A stretch of DNA of 64,000 bases, taken from positions 186,001 to 250,000 of the forward strand of contig JAFLTT010000001.1 of the NCBI GenBank assembly GCA_022509165.1, written 5' to 3'. Position numbers and translations under genes: made by a program. Below are positions 27,061 to 35,264 of this stretch, piece by piece. This stretch comes from Muribaculaceae bacterium. Lineage in GTDB: Bacteria; Bacteroidota; Bacteroidia; Bacteroidales; Muribaculaceae. Within the stretch, counting starts at the first letter, position 1. Each line of letters begins with the position of its first letter. The notes under the pieces were generated by a model, which saw nothing but the letters and a program-made list of their open reading frames with translations, had not been told where the DNA came from and did not search any database.

Positions 27061-28365
27061 ATGGAAACAATCGCACCTTTGAAAGGAATTAAAGTGGTAG
27101 ACTTTACCGAAGTACAGTCAGGACCCTCATGTACACAGATGTTGGCATGGCTTGGAGCAGATGTTATAAAAATTGAAAGACCCGGTGTAGGCGATGCCAC
27201 CCGTAAGGAACTTCAGTTCAATCCTGATCTCCCAAGTTATTATTACCTCCAATTGAATTCTGATAAGAAATCCTTGACTTTGGATGCAAAGACTCCTGAT
27301 GGAAAGGAAATCCTGACCAAACTTATCAAAGAAGCTGATATGTTTGTAGAGAATCTTCACCCGGGAGCAATGGATAAATTGGGATTTAGCTGGGAAGTGG
27401 TACATGAGCTTAATCCAAGATGTATATATGGTACCATCAAGGGATTCCCTCTTTCATCAAAATATAAAGATCTGAAAGCATACGAACCGATTGCCCAGGT
27501 AACCGGCGGAGCCGCATCCACCACAGGATGGTATGAAGGAGAATATAATATCCCGACACAATCTGGTGCAGCCCTTGGTGACTCAAATACAGGTATGCAC
27601 TTACTTATAGGCCTTCTTGCCGCTCTTCAGCAGAGGAACCAGACTGGAGAAGGTTGTTATGTTTACCAGTCAATGCACAATGCTTGCTTGAATCTTTGCC
27701 GTATTAAGACCCGTGACCAGCTTACTCTTGACAAGATCGGTTATCTGACACAATTCCCACAATATCCTAACGGTAAATTCGGCGACTGTGTACCACGTTC
27801 AGGAAATACAGAAGGTGGTGGTGTTCTTGGTTGGACTTACAAATGTAAACCTGCAGGTGGATATGATACAGAAGTAGATGCTAACAACTATGTTTACATC
27901 ATCCTTCAAAGAGGTGAAAAAGATTTTGAATTGGCTTGTAAGGCTCTCGGATTCGAAGATTGGTTAACCAATCCTGATTTCAATACTGCTGATGCACGTG
28001 ACAAACACAAACAAGAAATCTGGCAACGTATCGGTGAATGGACCGCTGACAAGACCAAATTTGAAGTTACCGAAATCTTAGGTAAAGCCGGAGTTCCTGT
28101 AGCACCTGTTCTCTCAACAAAGGAAATTCTTACTGATGATTCCTTGTATGATGGTAATACACTTGTGAAAATAGATCAGGGAGGCGAGATCGGTGAGTTT
28201 GTGACTGTAGGATGTCCTTTCACATTATCTTCATATCAGCCTGTTTATGGTCCGGCTCCATCATTGGGTGGAAACAATGAGGAAGTGTTGAGTTCATTAG
28301 GTTATACTCCTGACCAGATAGCAGAATTTGCAAAGAATGGTACTACTGAACCGCTTAAAAAATAA
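27061..28365 (+). CDS. frc: Formyl-CoA:oxalate CoA-transferase
   Basis: Class III CoA-transferase of 434 residues that moves CoA from formyl-CoA to oxalate, giving oxalyl-CoA and formate. It follows E. coli YfdW closely, for example CTQMLAW, VIKIERPGVGD and YPQYPNGKFGD. The catalytic Asp174 is in GAALGDSNTGMHL (Asp169 in Oxalobacter) and Gln19 (the family Gln17) is kept. Two active-site positions differ. Glu50 stands where Oxalobacter has Trp48 and YfdW Gln48, and the mobile glycine loop GGGGQP reads EGGGVL. First gene of the locus; oxc follows after 68 bases that hold a strong hairpin. Codon use suggests high expression. Confidence 0.93.
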   Translation: METIAPLKGIKVVDFTEVQSGPSCTQMLAWLGADVIKIERPGVGDATRKELQFNPDLPSYYYLQLNSDKKSLTLDAKTPDGKEILTKLIKEADMFVENLHPGAMDKLGFSWEVVHELNPRCIYGTIKGFPLSSKYKDLKAYEPIAQVTGGAASTTGWYEGEYNIPTQSGAALGDSNTGMHLLIGLLAALQQRNQTGEGCYVYQSMHNACLNLCRIKTRDQLTLDKIGYLTQFPQYPNGKFGDCVPRSGNTEGGGVLGWTYKCKPAGGYDTEVDANNYVYIILQRGEKDFELACKALGFEDWLTNPDFNTADARDKHKQEIWQRIGEWTADKTKFEVTEILGKAGVPVAPVLSTKEILTDDSLYDGNTLVKIDQGGEIGEFVTVGCPFTLSSYQPVYGPAPSLGGNNEEVLSSLGYTPDQIAEFAKNGTTEPLKK

Positions 28366-28378
28366 ATTGTAAAAATAG

Positions 28379-28415
28379 ATTTCAGATAGGGTGAGTTTAT
28401 CATCCTATCTGAAAT
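28379..28415 (+). promoter_or_regulatory. Intercistronic hairpin between frc and oxc
   Basis: ATTTCAGATAGG (28379-28390) pairs perfectly with CCTATCTGAAAT (28404-28415), 12 bp. There is no T-run after it (ATTTAAAAC follows), so it is more likely an RNA-processing, stabilising or partial-termination element than a full terminator. Confidence 0.65.
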
Positions 28416-28433
28416 ATTTAAAACATATCAAAG

Positions 28434-30191
28434 ATGGCAACTATAGATAAAAAATATAATCTGTCTTCTTCTCCCGACCCAAAATTTCCGGACCAGGTAA
28501 CCGGTATGTATATAATGGCTCAGACTATAAAAAGACTCGGTCTGGATACTGTTTACGGTCTGGTTGGAATTCCAGTTACTGAAGCTGCCTATGCTCTTCA
28601 GGACGTAGGAGTAAGATTTGTAAGTTTCAGATTCGAGCAACAGGCCGGTATGGCTGCTGCCACTCATGGTTGGCTGACTCAAAAGCCCGGTGTATTATTA
28701 ACTGTGTCGTCATTAGGTTTTATGAACGGACTTACCGCTACAGCTAATGCTACGGTAAATTGCTACCCGATGATACAGATTTCCGGAGCTTCAAATCCGG
28801 AAATGGTGGATATGAATGTTGGTATGTATGAACAGCTTGATCAGTTCAATACAGCCAAGCCATTAGTAAAAGCCGTGTTCCGTTGTAGCCATGCCACTGA
28901 TATTCCGTCAGCTTTGGCAAGGGCATATCGAGCTGCTGTCAGCGGAAGACCCGGTGGTGTATATGTCGATATGTCAGAGGTGGCTCTTGCAGAAGTTATT
29001 GATGCTTCCGAAGCAGAAAAATTATTCTACACTCCGGTTGATATTTATTCTCCTGTCGCTCCTAATGAAGATTCAGTAAAGAAGGCAGTGGAAACATTGA
29101 CAAGTGCTAAGCGACCAGCCATTTTGATAGGTAAAGGAGCTGCCTATGCACAGGTTGAGGACAAAATCAAAACATTGGTAGAGACCTATAAGATACCTTA
29201 TCTTCCCATGTCAATGGCAAAGGGTGTTTTACCGGATAATGGAGATTTGTCTGCCATTTCTTGTCGCTCCGATATTATGGAAAAGGCAGATGTGGTAATG
29301 ATTTTAGGTGCTCGTTTGAACTGGATGCTGTCGTTTGGTAAAGGTAAATGGAATCCTGAAATGAAGTTTATCCAGCTTGATGTAGAGCCGCAGGAAATAG
29401 ATGTAAACGTTCCTATTGCTGTTCCGGTAGTGGGAGACCTTAGTCTTTCTTTAGATGCCATTCTCAAAGAAATGCAAGGGAAACAGATGAGCACAGACCC
29501 AGCCTGGTTGTCTTCCTTGGCTGAAGAAACCAAAGCCAAGAATGCAAAATTTGCTCAAAGACTTGTAGATAGTGCAAAATTGTCTCCCATGAATCATTGG
29601 AGTGCTTTAAGTGTAGTGAAACCTATACTTGAAGCCAATCCGGATGTAATTCTTGTAAATGAAGGGGCCAATACACTTGATGATACCCGTGATGCGGTAG
29701 ACATGAGTCTTCCTCGTCATAGAATTGATTGTGCCACATGGGCCATCATGGGTATGGGTATGGGATCTGCAATCGGAGCAGCAATTGCAACCGGCAAGAA
29801 AGTTGTGGCCATAGAAGGAGACTCGGCGTTCGGTTTCTCAGGAATGGATTTCTCAACTATAACCCGATATGACTTACCTGTAACTGTTGTCATTTTCAAT
29901 AATGGCGGCATTTATAATCATATAGGTGTTAATCCCAGTACAAATCCGGCAATCGAGAAAGATCCGGCTCCTACCACTCTGGATTATGACCGTTATGATT
30001 TACTGGGTGATGTGTTTAAATGTAATCACGCTTATGTTACCACAACTGATGAATTGAAGGCTGCTCTTGAAGCTGCAATTGCTTCCGGTAAACCAAATAT
30101 CATCAATGTGGAACTTGCTCCCGATGCAGGTAAAGAAAGTGGTCATATCGGATATTTGAATCCTACTCCACTTATAGATTATACTGTATAA
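28434..30191 (+). CDS. oxc: Oxalyl-CoA decarboxylase
   Basis: Thiamine-diphosphate enzyme of 585 residues that turns oxalyl-CoA into formyl-CoA and CO2, closing the cycle with Frc. The catalytic Glu68 is in FRFEQQAGMAA (Glu56 in Oxalobacter). The ThDP/Mg motif begins G462-D463-S464 in EGDSAFGFSG and ends NNGGIYN. The three-domain acetolactate-synthase-like layout is complete. The proton used in the reaction links the pathway to pH homeostasis or a proton-motive cycle when coupled to oxalate/formate exchange. A strong terminator ends the gene. Confidence 0.95.
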   Translation: MATIDKKYNLSSSPDPKFPDQVTGMYIMAQTIKRLGLDTVYGLVGIPVTEAAYALQDVGVRFVSFRFEQQAGMAAATHGWLTQKPGVLLTVSSLGFMNGLTATANATVNCYPMIQISGASNPEMVDMNVGMYEQLDQFNTAKPLVKAVFRCSHATDIPSALARAYRAAVSGRPGGVYVDMSEVALAEVIDASEAEKLFYTPVDIYSPVAPNEDSVKKAVETLTSAKRPAILIGKGAAYAQVEDKIKTLVETYKIPYLPMSMAKGVLPDNGDLSAISCRSDIMEKADVVMILGARLNWMLSFGKGKWNPEMKFIQLDVEPQEIDVNVPIAVPVVGDLSLSLDAILKEMQGKQMSTDPAWLSSLAEETKAKNAKFAQRLVDSAKLSPMNHWSALSVVKPILEANPDVILVNEGANTLDDTRDAVDMSLPRHRIDCATWAIMGMGMGSAIGAAIATGKKVVAIEGDSAFGFSGMDFSTITRYDLPVTVVIFNNGGIYNHIGVNPSTNPAIEKDPAPTTLDYDRYDLLGDVFKCNHAYVTTTDELKAALEAAIASGKPNIINVELAPDAGKESGHIGYLNPTPLIDYTV

Positions 30192-30247
30192 TCCGCAGGT
30201 ATAGTAACATCTTTATTATTAAAAAATTAATTTTCTATTTATATTAG

Positions 30248-30279
30248 CCGTGAATTTGCAAAAATTCACGGTTTTTTTT
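30248..30279 (+). terminator. Rho-independent terminator after oxc
   Basis: CCGTGAATTT (30248-30257) pairs with AAATTCACGG (30262-30271), 10 bp with a 4-nt loop, then eight T. It overlaps the promoter of the next gene. Confidence 0.9.
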
Positions 30280-30286
30280 AGTTTTG
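30255..30286 (+). promoter_or_regulatory. Bacteroidetes-type promoter of the AEC carrier gene, nested in the oxc terminator
   Basis: TTTG at 30255-30258, a 20-nt spacer, TAGTTTTG at 30279-30286: a near-perfect promoter. The -33 element lies in the left arm and loop of the oxc terminator and the -7 box starts at the last T of its tail. Predicted transcription start is near 30293, leaving a leader of about 90 nt. Confidence 0.7.
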
Positions 30287-30384
30287 CGACATAATACCTT
30301 CTTTTTCATTATATACCATATCAATATATCTGATTATAAAAGTAAAATTCCACTAAATTTTCAAACTAACTAAAAAACTACTTT

Positions 30385-31401
30385 ATGGACATTGGTCACG
30401 TTATTATCTACGCGATAATCCCTATTCTGGTGATTATGCTATTGGGATATGTGTCTGGGAAGAGAGGAGCTTTTACAGGTGAGGATTCCAAGAAATTCAA
30501 CAAGGTTGTGCTTGTGTATGCATTGCCCGCTGCTTTGTTTGTGTCAATTGCAAAATCCAATCGGGAAATGCTTGTAGAAGACATAAAACTGTCGATAGTT
30601 TCCGTGGTGGGAATTATGGCATGTTTTATGGCGGTGTTTTTCATATTTCTTGCTTTCAGGAATAATAAGCCGAATCCTGAATCATGTGCAGCGGTAAGTG
30701 CTTTGATAAGCGGTTCTCCGACAATTGGGTTCCTCGGTTTTGCAGTACTCGAACCTATTTTCGATGCAACAGTAGGTCTGACTAAGGTTGCCCTTGTGGT
30801 TGCTATTATTGGTATCGTGGTGAATGCGATCGGTATTCCTGTAGGTCTTTCACTTTTAAATTCAGGATTGGCTAAAGCAAATCCTGACCATAAAGGCCAG
30901 GCATGGTGGAAACCTGTGGTTCATGCTTTGGCACAACCTGTGGCTTGGTCGCCGATTTTGGCTACAATTTGGGTAATTATCGGTATACCATGGCCTGATT
31001 GGGCAAGCCCCTCATTCGACCTTATCAAGGGTGCAAATGCTTCTATGGCGGTATTCTCAGCAGGTATTACATTGTCGTCATTGAAGATCACTATAAACTG
31101 GCAGGCCATCCTGGGTTCTATCTTGAAGATGATAATGATGCCGGCAGTTATTCTGATTCTTTGCCTTCTCTTCAAGATGGACTATTATAATATCCTTATG
31201 ACTGTAGTGGCTTGTGCTTTGCCACCGGCCTTCTCCGGAATTATTATAGCTGACGAATACGATACTTATACCGCTATCGGTACGAGTTCTCTGACTCTTT
31301 CAGTAATCCTCTTCATGGGTTTCTGTCCTCTTTGGATTATAATTTCTCGTGTATGTATGGAGGCTCACCTCTTCGGGTGGCATGGAGTTATACCTATGTA
31401 A
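30385..31401 (+). CDS. AEC-family carrier (YfdV-like), probable oxalate/formate transporter
   Basis: Membrane protein of 338 residues with about ten helices in two inverted halves, of the auxin-efflux-carrier family. Visible segments include FNKVVLVYALPAALFVSIAKS, SALISGSPTIGFLGFAVLEPIF and CALPPAFSGIIIADEYDTYTA. In E. coli, yfdV of this family stands next to yfdW and yfdU, the equivalents of frc and oxc here, so the order is preserved. Transport of oxalate inward or formate outward is inferred from this context; no OxlT-type MFS carrier is present. It has its own promoter and terminator, so it can be expressed apart from frc-oxc. Confidence 0.85.
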   Translation: MDIGHVIIYAIIPILVIMLLGYVSGKRGAFTGEDSKKFNKVVLVYALPAALFVSIAKSNREMLVEDIKLSIVSVVGIMACFMAVFFIFLAFRNNKPNPESCAAVSALISGSPTIGFLGFAVLEPIFDATVGLTKVALVVAIIGIVVNAIGIPVGLSLLNSGLAKANPDHKGQAWWKPVVHALAQPVAWSPILATIWVIIGIPWPDWASPSFDLIKGANASMAVFSAGITLSSLKITINWQAILGSILKMIMMPAVILILCLLFKMDYYNILMTVVACALPPAFSGIIIADEYDTYTAIGTSSLTLSVILFMGFCPLWIIISRVCMEAHLFGWHGVIPM

Positions 31402-31425
31402 TACAAAATAATAAATATTAGTTTC

Positions 31426-31454
31426 AAAGGCGGTGAATAGCCGCCTTTCTTTTT
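31426..31454 (+). terminator. Rho-independent terminator after the AEC gene
   Basis: AAAGGCGG (31426-31433) pairs with CCGCCTTT (31441-31448), 8 bp, 7-nt loop, followed by CTTTTT. Confidence 0.85.
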
Positions 31455-31467
31455 AAATAAACACAAC

Positions 31468-34400
31468 ATGGCAACTGTAAAAAAGATAGTAGATGGCTGT
31501 ACCGCCGCAACTTATGTGGCGTATGCCTTTAGTGAAGTGGCTACGATATATCCCATTACTCCTATAGCTTCTATGGGTGAGACTGCTGACAAATGGAATG
31601 TGCAAGGCCTTAAAAATCTTTTAGGCAGTGGCATGGAAGTGAAAGAAATGGAATCAGAACTTGGGGCTGCCGGAGCAACCCATGGAGCATTGTCAGCCGG
31701 TGCTTTAGCTACTACGTTTACTGCTTCTCAAGGATTAATGCTTATGATTCCCAACATGTATAAAATAGCAGGGGAACTGTTACCCGGAGTGTTTCATGTA
31801 GGCTGCAGGTCACTGGCGACTCATGCTTTAAGTATTTTTGGAGACCATCAGGACGTTATGGCTTGCAGAGCTACAGGTTTTGCTTTGCTTGCGTCAGCAT
31901 CGGTACAAGAGACACATGATCTTGCAATTGTATCTCATCTTTCTGCTATAGAAGGAAGAGTGCCGGTACTACATTTCTTTGACGGTTGGAGAACGTCCAA
32001 CGAAATGGACACTATCTCCTTAGTGCCATACGAGGATTTAAAGAATCTCTTACCGATAGATAAAATATGTGATTTCAGGGAGAGGGCCATGAATCCTGAA
32101 CACCCCGATTTAAGAGGATCTGCACAAAATTCAGATGTTTATTTTCAAAATCGGGAAGCTGCCAATAAATTTTATAATGAGTTCCCGGCCATTATACAGG
32201 CCAATATGGATAAAATTGCCTCATTAATCGGGAAAAATTACCATTTATTTGATTACTATGGCGATGCAAATGCGGAAAGAGTCATTATCTCCATAGGGTC
32301 AAGTTGTGAGGTAATTAAAGAGACGGTAGATTACCTTAATTCACAAGGAGAAAAGGTAGGAGTAGTGATTGTGAGGCTATATCGTCCTTTTTCTACATCT
32401 CATTTTCTCGAATCTTTGCCAGCTTCCGTAAAAGCAATCGCAGTGCTTGACCGCACAAAGGAACCGGGAAGTGAAGGTGAACCTTTATATCTGGATGTGG
32501 CTGCAGCATTATATAAAGCAAATAGGTTTGTAAAATTGATTGGTGGAAGATATGGTCTGAGCAGTAAGGAATTTGACCCTTCGATGGTGAAAAGAATATT
32601 TGATGAACTTAAACAAGATGATCCTAAAAACGGATTTACAATCGGTATAGATGATGATGTGACTCATACTTCGTTAAAAGTGAAGGAACTTATCGATACT
32701 ATTGACCCCCAAACGAAACAAGCCATATTTTACGGAATCGGTTCTGACGGAACTGTAGGGGCCGCAAAAATGGCTGCACAGATAATCGGTAATGCAGAAA
32801 ATTTGTATGCACAGGCATATTTTCATTATTCAGCAAAAAAATCCGGAGGGTATACTATCTCGGAACTTAGAATTTCTCCAGATACCATAACTTCGGCATA
32901 CGGAATAGAGAACGCTGATTTTGTAATGTGCAACAAGGATACATATACCAATAGGTTCGACATAATAAAGAATCTAAAACCCGGTGGTATTCTGGTCTTG
33001 AATTCTCATTGGAGTCTTGCAGAAATGGATAAGTTTCTCCCTTCCGGCTTGAAGAAGGGTATTGCAGAAAAGCAACTGAAATTATATAATCTTGATGCTA
33101 CAAAAATAGCCTCAAAATATAATTTAGGTGTGAGAATCAATACAATCATGCTCACTGCATTCCTTAAATTAATGCCTATCATTCCTTTTGAGGAATCCTA
33201 TGCCAAACTTAAAGACCTCATTTCAGAGACCTATAAGCATGAAGGAATGGAAGTGGTGAATCAGAACCTCCAGGCTATCCAAGATGCCTTGGAAGCTCTT
33301 GAAGTTATAGATTATCCTGCAGAATGGAAACAGGCCGCATCAGAACCCGAAAGTCATACAGATTGGCCTGAATACATAAAAGAGGTAGCTAATCCTTGTA
33401 TGAAACTTGAGGGTGACGGATTGCCTGTGTCAGCATTCTCTCCGGATGGGGTGATGCCGATGGGAACCACAGCCTATGAGAAGCGGAAAATAGCCATAAA
33501 TATCCCACATTGGGAAGTGGATAAATGTGTGGAATGTACCTTGTGTTCCTATGTCTGTCCTCATGCCACCATAAGGCCTTACCTGTTGGATGCAGAAGAA
33601 AAAAAGAATGCACCGGTAGAAATGGTTACAAAGGATGCACATTATAAGGAACTGGCAGGTTTACAATGGAGAATACAGGTATATCCGGAAGACTGTGTCG
33701 GTTGTGGTTCTTGTTCTGTTATCTGTCCGGGAAAGGCACTCACAATGACACCTTTAGAAAATGAACTGGAAACACAGAAAGAATTTCTTTCTTACGCCCA
33801 GTCCCATATTACCATAAAAGATAATCTTTTATCACGCAATACCGTTGCAGGATGTCAGATGCATCAACCCTTATTGCAGTTTTCTGGAGCTTGTGCAGGT
33901 TGCGGGGAGACACCTTACGTAAAATTATTGACTCAGTTGATGGGTGAGAGACTTCTAATCGCCAATGCAACAGGGTGCAGCTCTATATGGGGTGCAAATT
34001 TCCCGAGCAACGCTTATTGTACCGACCGATGGGGAAGAGGTCCGGCTTGGGGAAATTCACTTTTTGAAGATAATGCGGAATATGGATTCGGAATTGCAGT
34101 GGCTATTGCACATCGAAGAGAAAGGTTGATTCAACTTGTTTCTCAATGTTCTGAAACCACTGATTGCCCAGAAGATTTGAAAACAGCTTTACAGAACTGG
34201 TTGAAGGTTAAAGATGATAAACTGCAATCCGATTCCATCGGAAAGGTTGCTGTAGATACTCTTAAGAAATACCCTTCTGTATCAGGAGTTAAGGAAATTC
34301 TTGATGATGCAGACCTATTTGCTAAGAAAAGTGTATGGATAATTGGTGGAGATGGCTGGGCGTATGATATAGGTTTTGCAGGTCTGGACCATGTTTTGGC

Positions 34401-34992
34401 TCAGAACGTAGATGTAAATATTCTTGTGATGGATACAGAGTGTTATTCCAATACAGGAGGGCAGACCTCAAAAGCAACTCCTTTAGGGTCAACTGCAAAA
34501 TATTCTTATAATGGCAAACGGACCTTTAAGAAAGATTTAGGTAGGATGATGATGAGTTACGGAGATGTGTACGTTGCATCCATCGCATTAGGAGCCAACT
34601 ATTTACAATCTTTAGAAGCAATAATGGAAGCCGATGCCTTTACCGGACCATCTTTAGTAATAGCATATTGTCCCTGTATTGCACATGGCATCCGATCCGG
34701 AATGTCTCACTCTATTGTTGAGGAAAAATTGGCAGTGAAATCAGGATATTGGCAACTCTACCGTTATAACCCCACGAACAAAGAATCAGGTAAAGAGCCA
34801 TTAACAATTGATTCTGTGAAACCTGATGATACCTTGATGGCATTTCTTGACGGAGAAGACCGATATGCTGACTTGAAACTCAGAGACCCGGATATGGCAA
34901 ATGTTCTGAGAAAAGAATTAGAAATTCGGTGTGACAATCTTTATGATATAATGGTTTATGAGTCGAAGGCACCAATCAATTTTAAAGACTAA
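31468..34992 (+). CDS. nifJ: Pyruvate:ferredoxin (flavodoxin) oxidoreductase
   Basis: Single-chain PFOR of 1174 residues that oxidatively decarboxylates pyruvate to acetyl-CoA and reduces ferredoxin. Domain order is normal. The N-terminal domain has YPITPIASMGE, and Thr and Arg (HVGCRSLATHAL) that bind the pyruvate carboxylate in the Desulfovibrio enzyme are kept. Two [4Fe-4S] motifs follow, CVECTLCSYVCP near 686 and CVGCGSCSVICP near 742. The proximal cluster and ThDP site are SGACAGCGETPY and GGDGWAYDIGFAGLDH near 960. The C-terminal protective extension of the Desulfovibrio enzyme is absent. It follows the oxalate locus by 66 bases and a terminator; the link may be positional only. Confidence 0.96.
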   Translation: MATVKKIVDGCTAATYVAYAFSEVATIYPITPIASMGETADKWNVQGLKNLLGSGMEVKEMESELGAAGATHGALSAGALATTFTASQGLMLMIPNMYKIAGELLPGVFHVGCRSLATHALSIFGDHQDVMACRATGFALLASASVQETHDLAIVSHLSAIEGRVPVLHFFDGWRTSNEMDTISLVPYEDLKNLLPIDKICDFRERAMNPEHPDLRGSAQNSDVYFQNREAANKFYNEFPAIIQANMDKIASLIGKNYHLFDYYGDANAERVIISIGSSCEVIKETVDYLNSQGEKVGVVIVRLYRPFSTSHFLESLPASVKAIAVLDRTKEPGSEGEPLYLDVAAALYKANRFVKLIGGRYGLSSKEFDPSMVKRIFDELKQDDPKNGFTIGIDDDVTHTSLKVKELIDTIDPQTKQAIFYGIGSDGTVGAAKMAAQIIGNAENLYAQAYFHYSAKKSGGYTISELRISPDTITSAYGIENADFVMCNKDTYTNRFDIIKNLKPGGILVLNSHWSLAEMDKFLPSGLKKGIAEKQLKLYNLDATKIASKYNLGVRINTIMLTAFLKLMPIIPFEESYAKLKDLISETYKHEGMEVVNQNLQAIQDALEALEVIDYPAEWKQAASEPESHTDWPEYIKEVANPCMKLEGDGLPVSAFSPDGVMPMGTTAYEKRKIAINIPHWEVDKCVECTLCSYVCPHATIRPYLLDAEEKKNAPVEMVTKDAHYKELAGLQWRIQVYPEDCVGCGSCSVICPGKALTMTPLENELETQKEFLSYAQSHITIKDNLLSRNTVAGCQMHQPLLQFSGACAGCGETPYVKLLTQLMGERLLIANATGCSSIWGANFPSNAYCTDRWGRGPAWGNSLFEDNAEYGFGIAVAIAHRRERLIQLVSQCSETTDCPEDLKTALQNWLKVKDDKLQSDSIGKVAVDTLKKYPSVSGVKEILDDADLFAKKSVWIIGGDGWAYDIGFAGLDHVLAQNVDVNILVMDTECYSNTGGQTSKATPLGSTAKYSYNGKRTFKKDLGRMMMSYGDVYVASIALGANYLQSLEAIMEADAFTGPSLVIAYCPCIAHGIRSGMSHSIVEEKLAVKSGYWQLYRYNPTNKESGKEPLTIDSVKPDDTLMAFLDGEDRYADLKLRDPDMANVLRKELEIRCDNLYDIMVYESKAPINFKD

Positions 34993-35009
34993 TTTCTTTT
35001 TAGAATTTT

Positions 35010-35168
35010 GATTATCCTCATAAATACCCCCATTAATAAATTGCCCTCAAACGTAGGAATGCACGGCTCGTGCGTCCGAAATAAAAGAGGGATAATTCAT
35101 TGATTATCAGCGGACTCAATGACCTTGCGTCCCTACATATGTCGTTTGGGATATTATTCGAGATAATC
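35010..35168 (+). repeat. Dispersed palindromic repeat, copy 2
   Basis: About 159 bases from GATTATCC to GATAATC. The left arm keeps the GCACG-GCT-CGTGC hairpin. The right arm is a variant with the loop region ATGACC and a shorter self-complementary stem (GGACTCAA / TTGCGTCC, one mismatch), so left and right arms no longer match each other fully. Same variant as copy 4 at 49767. Confidence 0.85.
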
Positions 35169-35264
35169 ATTTTCACTTTTTTATAAAAGGACACCATACA
35201 ATTAAACTTTTTAACCTCAAGAAAGTCAAATATATATATAAATATTTATATAGCCTTAAAATTT

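Noticed and set aside
31468..34992. PFOR as an oxalate oxidoreductase because it lies beside frc and oxc
   Set aside because: The residues that bind the pyruvate carboxylate (Thr in YPITP, Arg in HVGCRSLATHAL) are kept. The single-chain layout is that of PFOR, while the known oxalate oxidoreductase has separate subunits. A terminator separates it from the oxalate genes.
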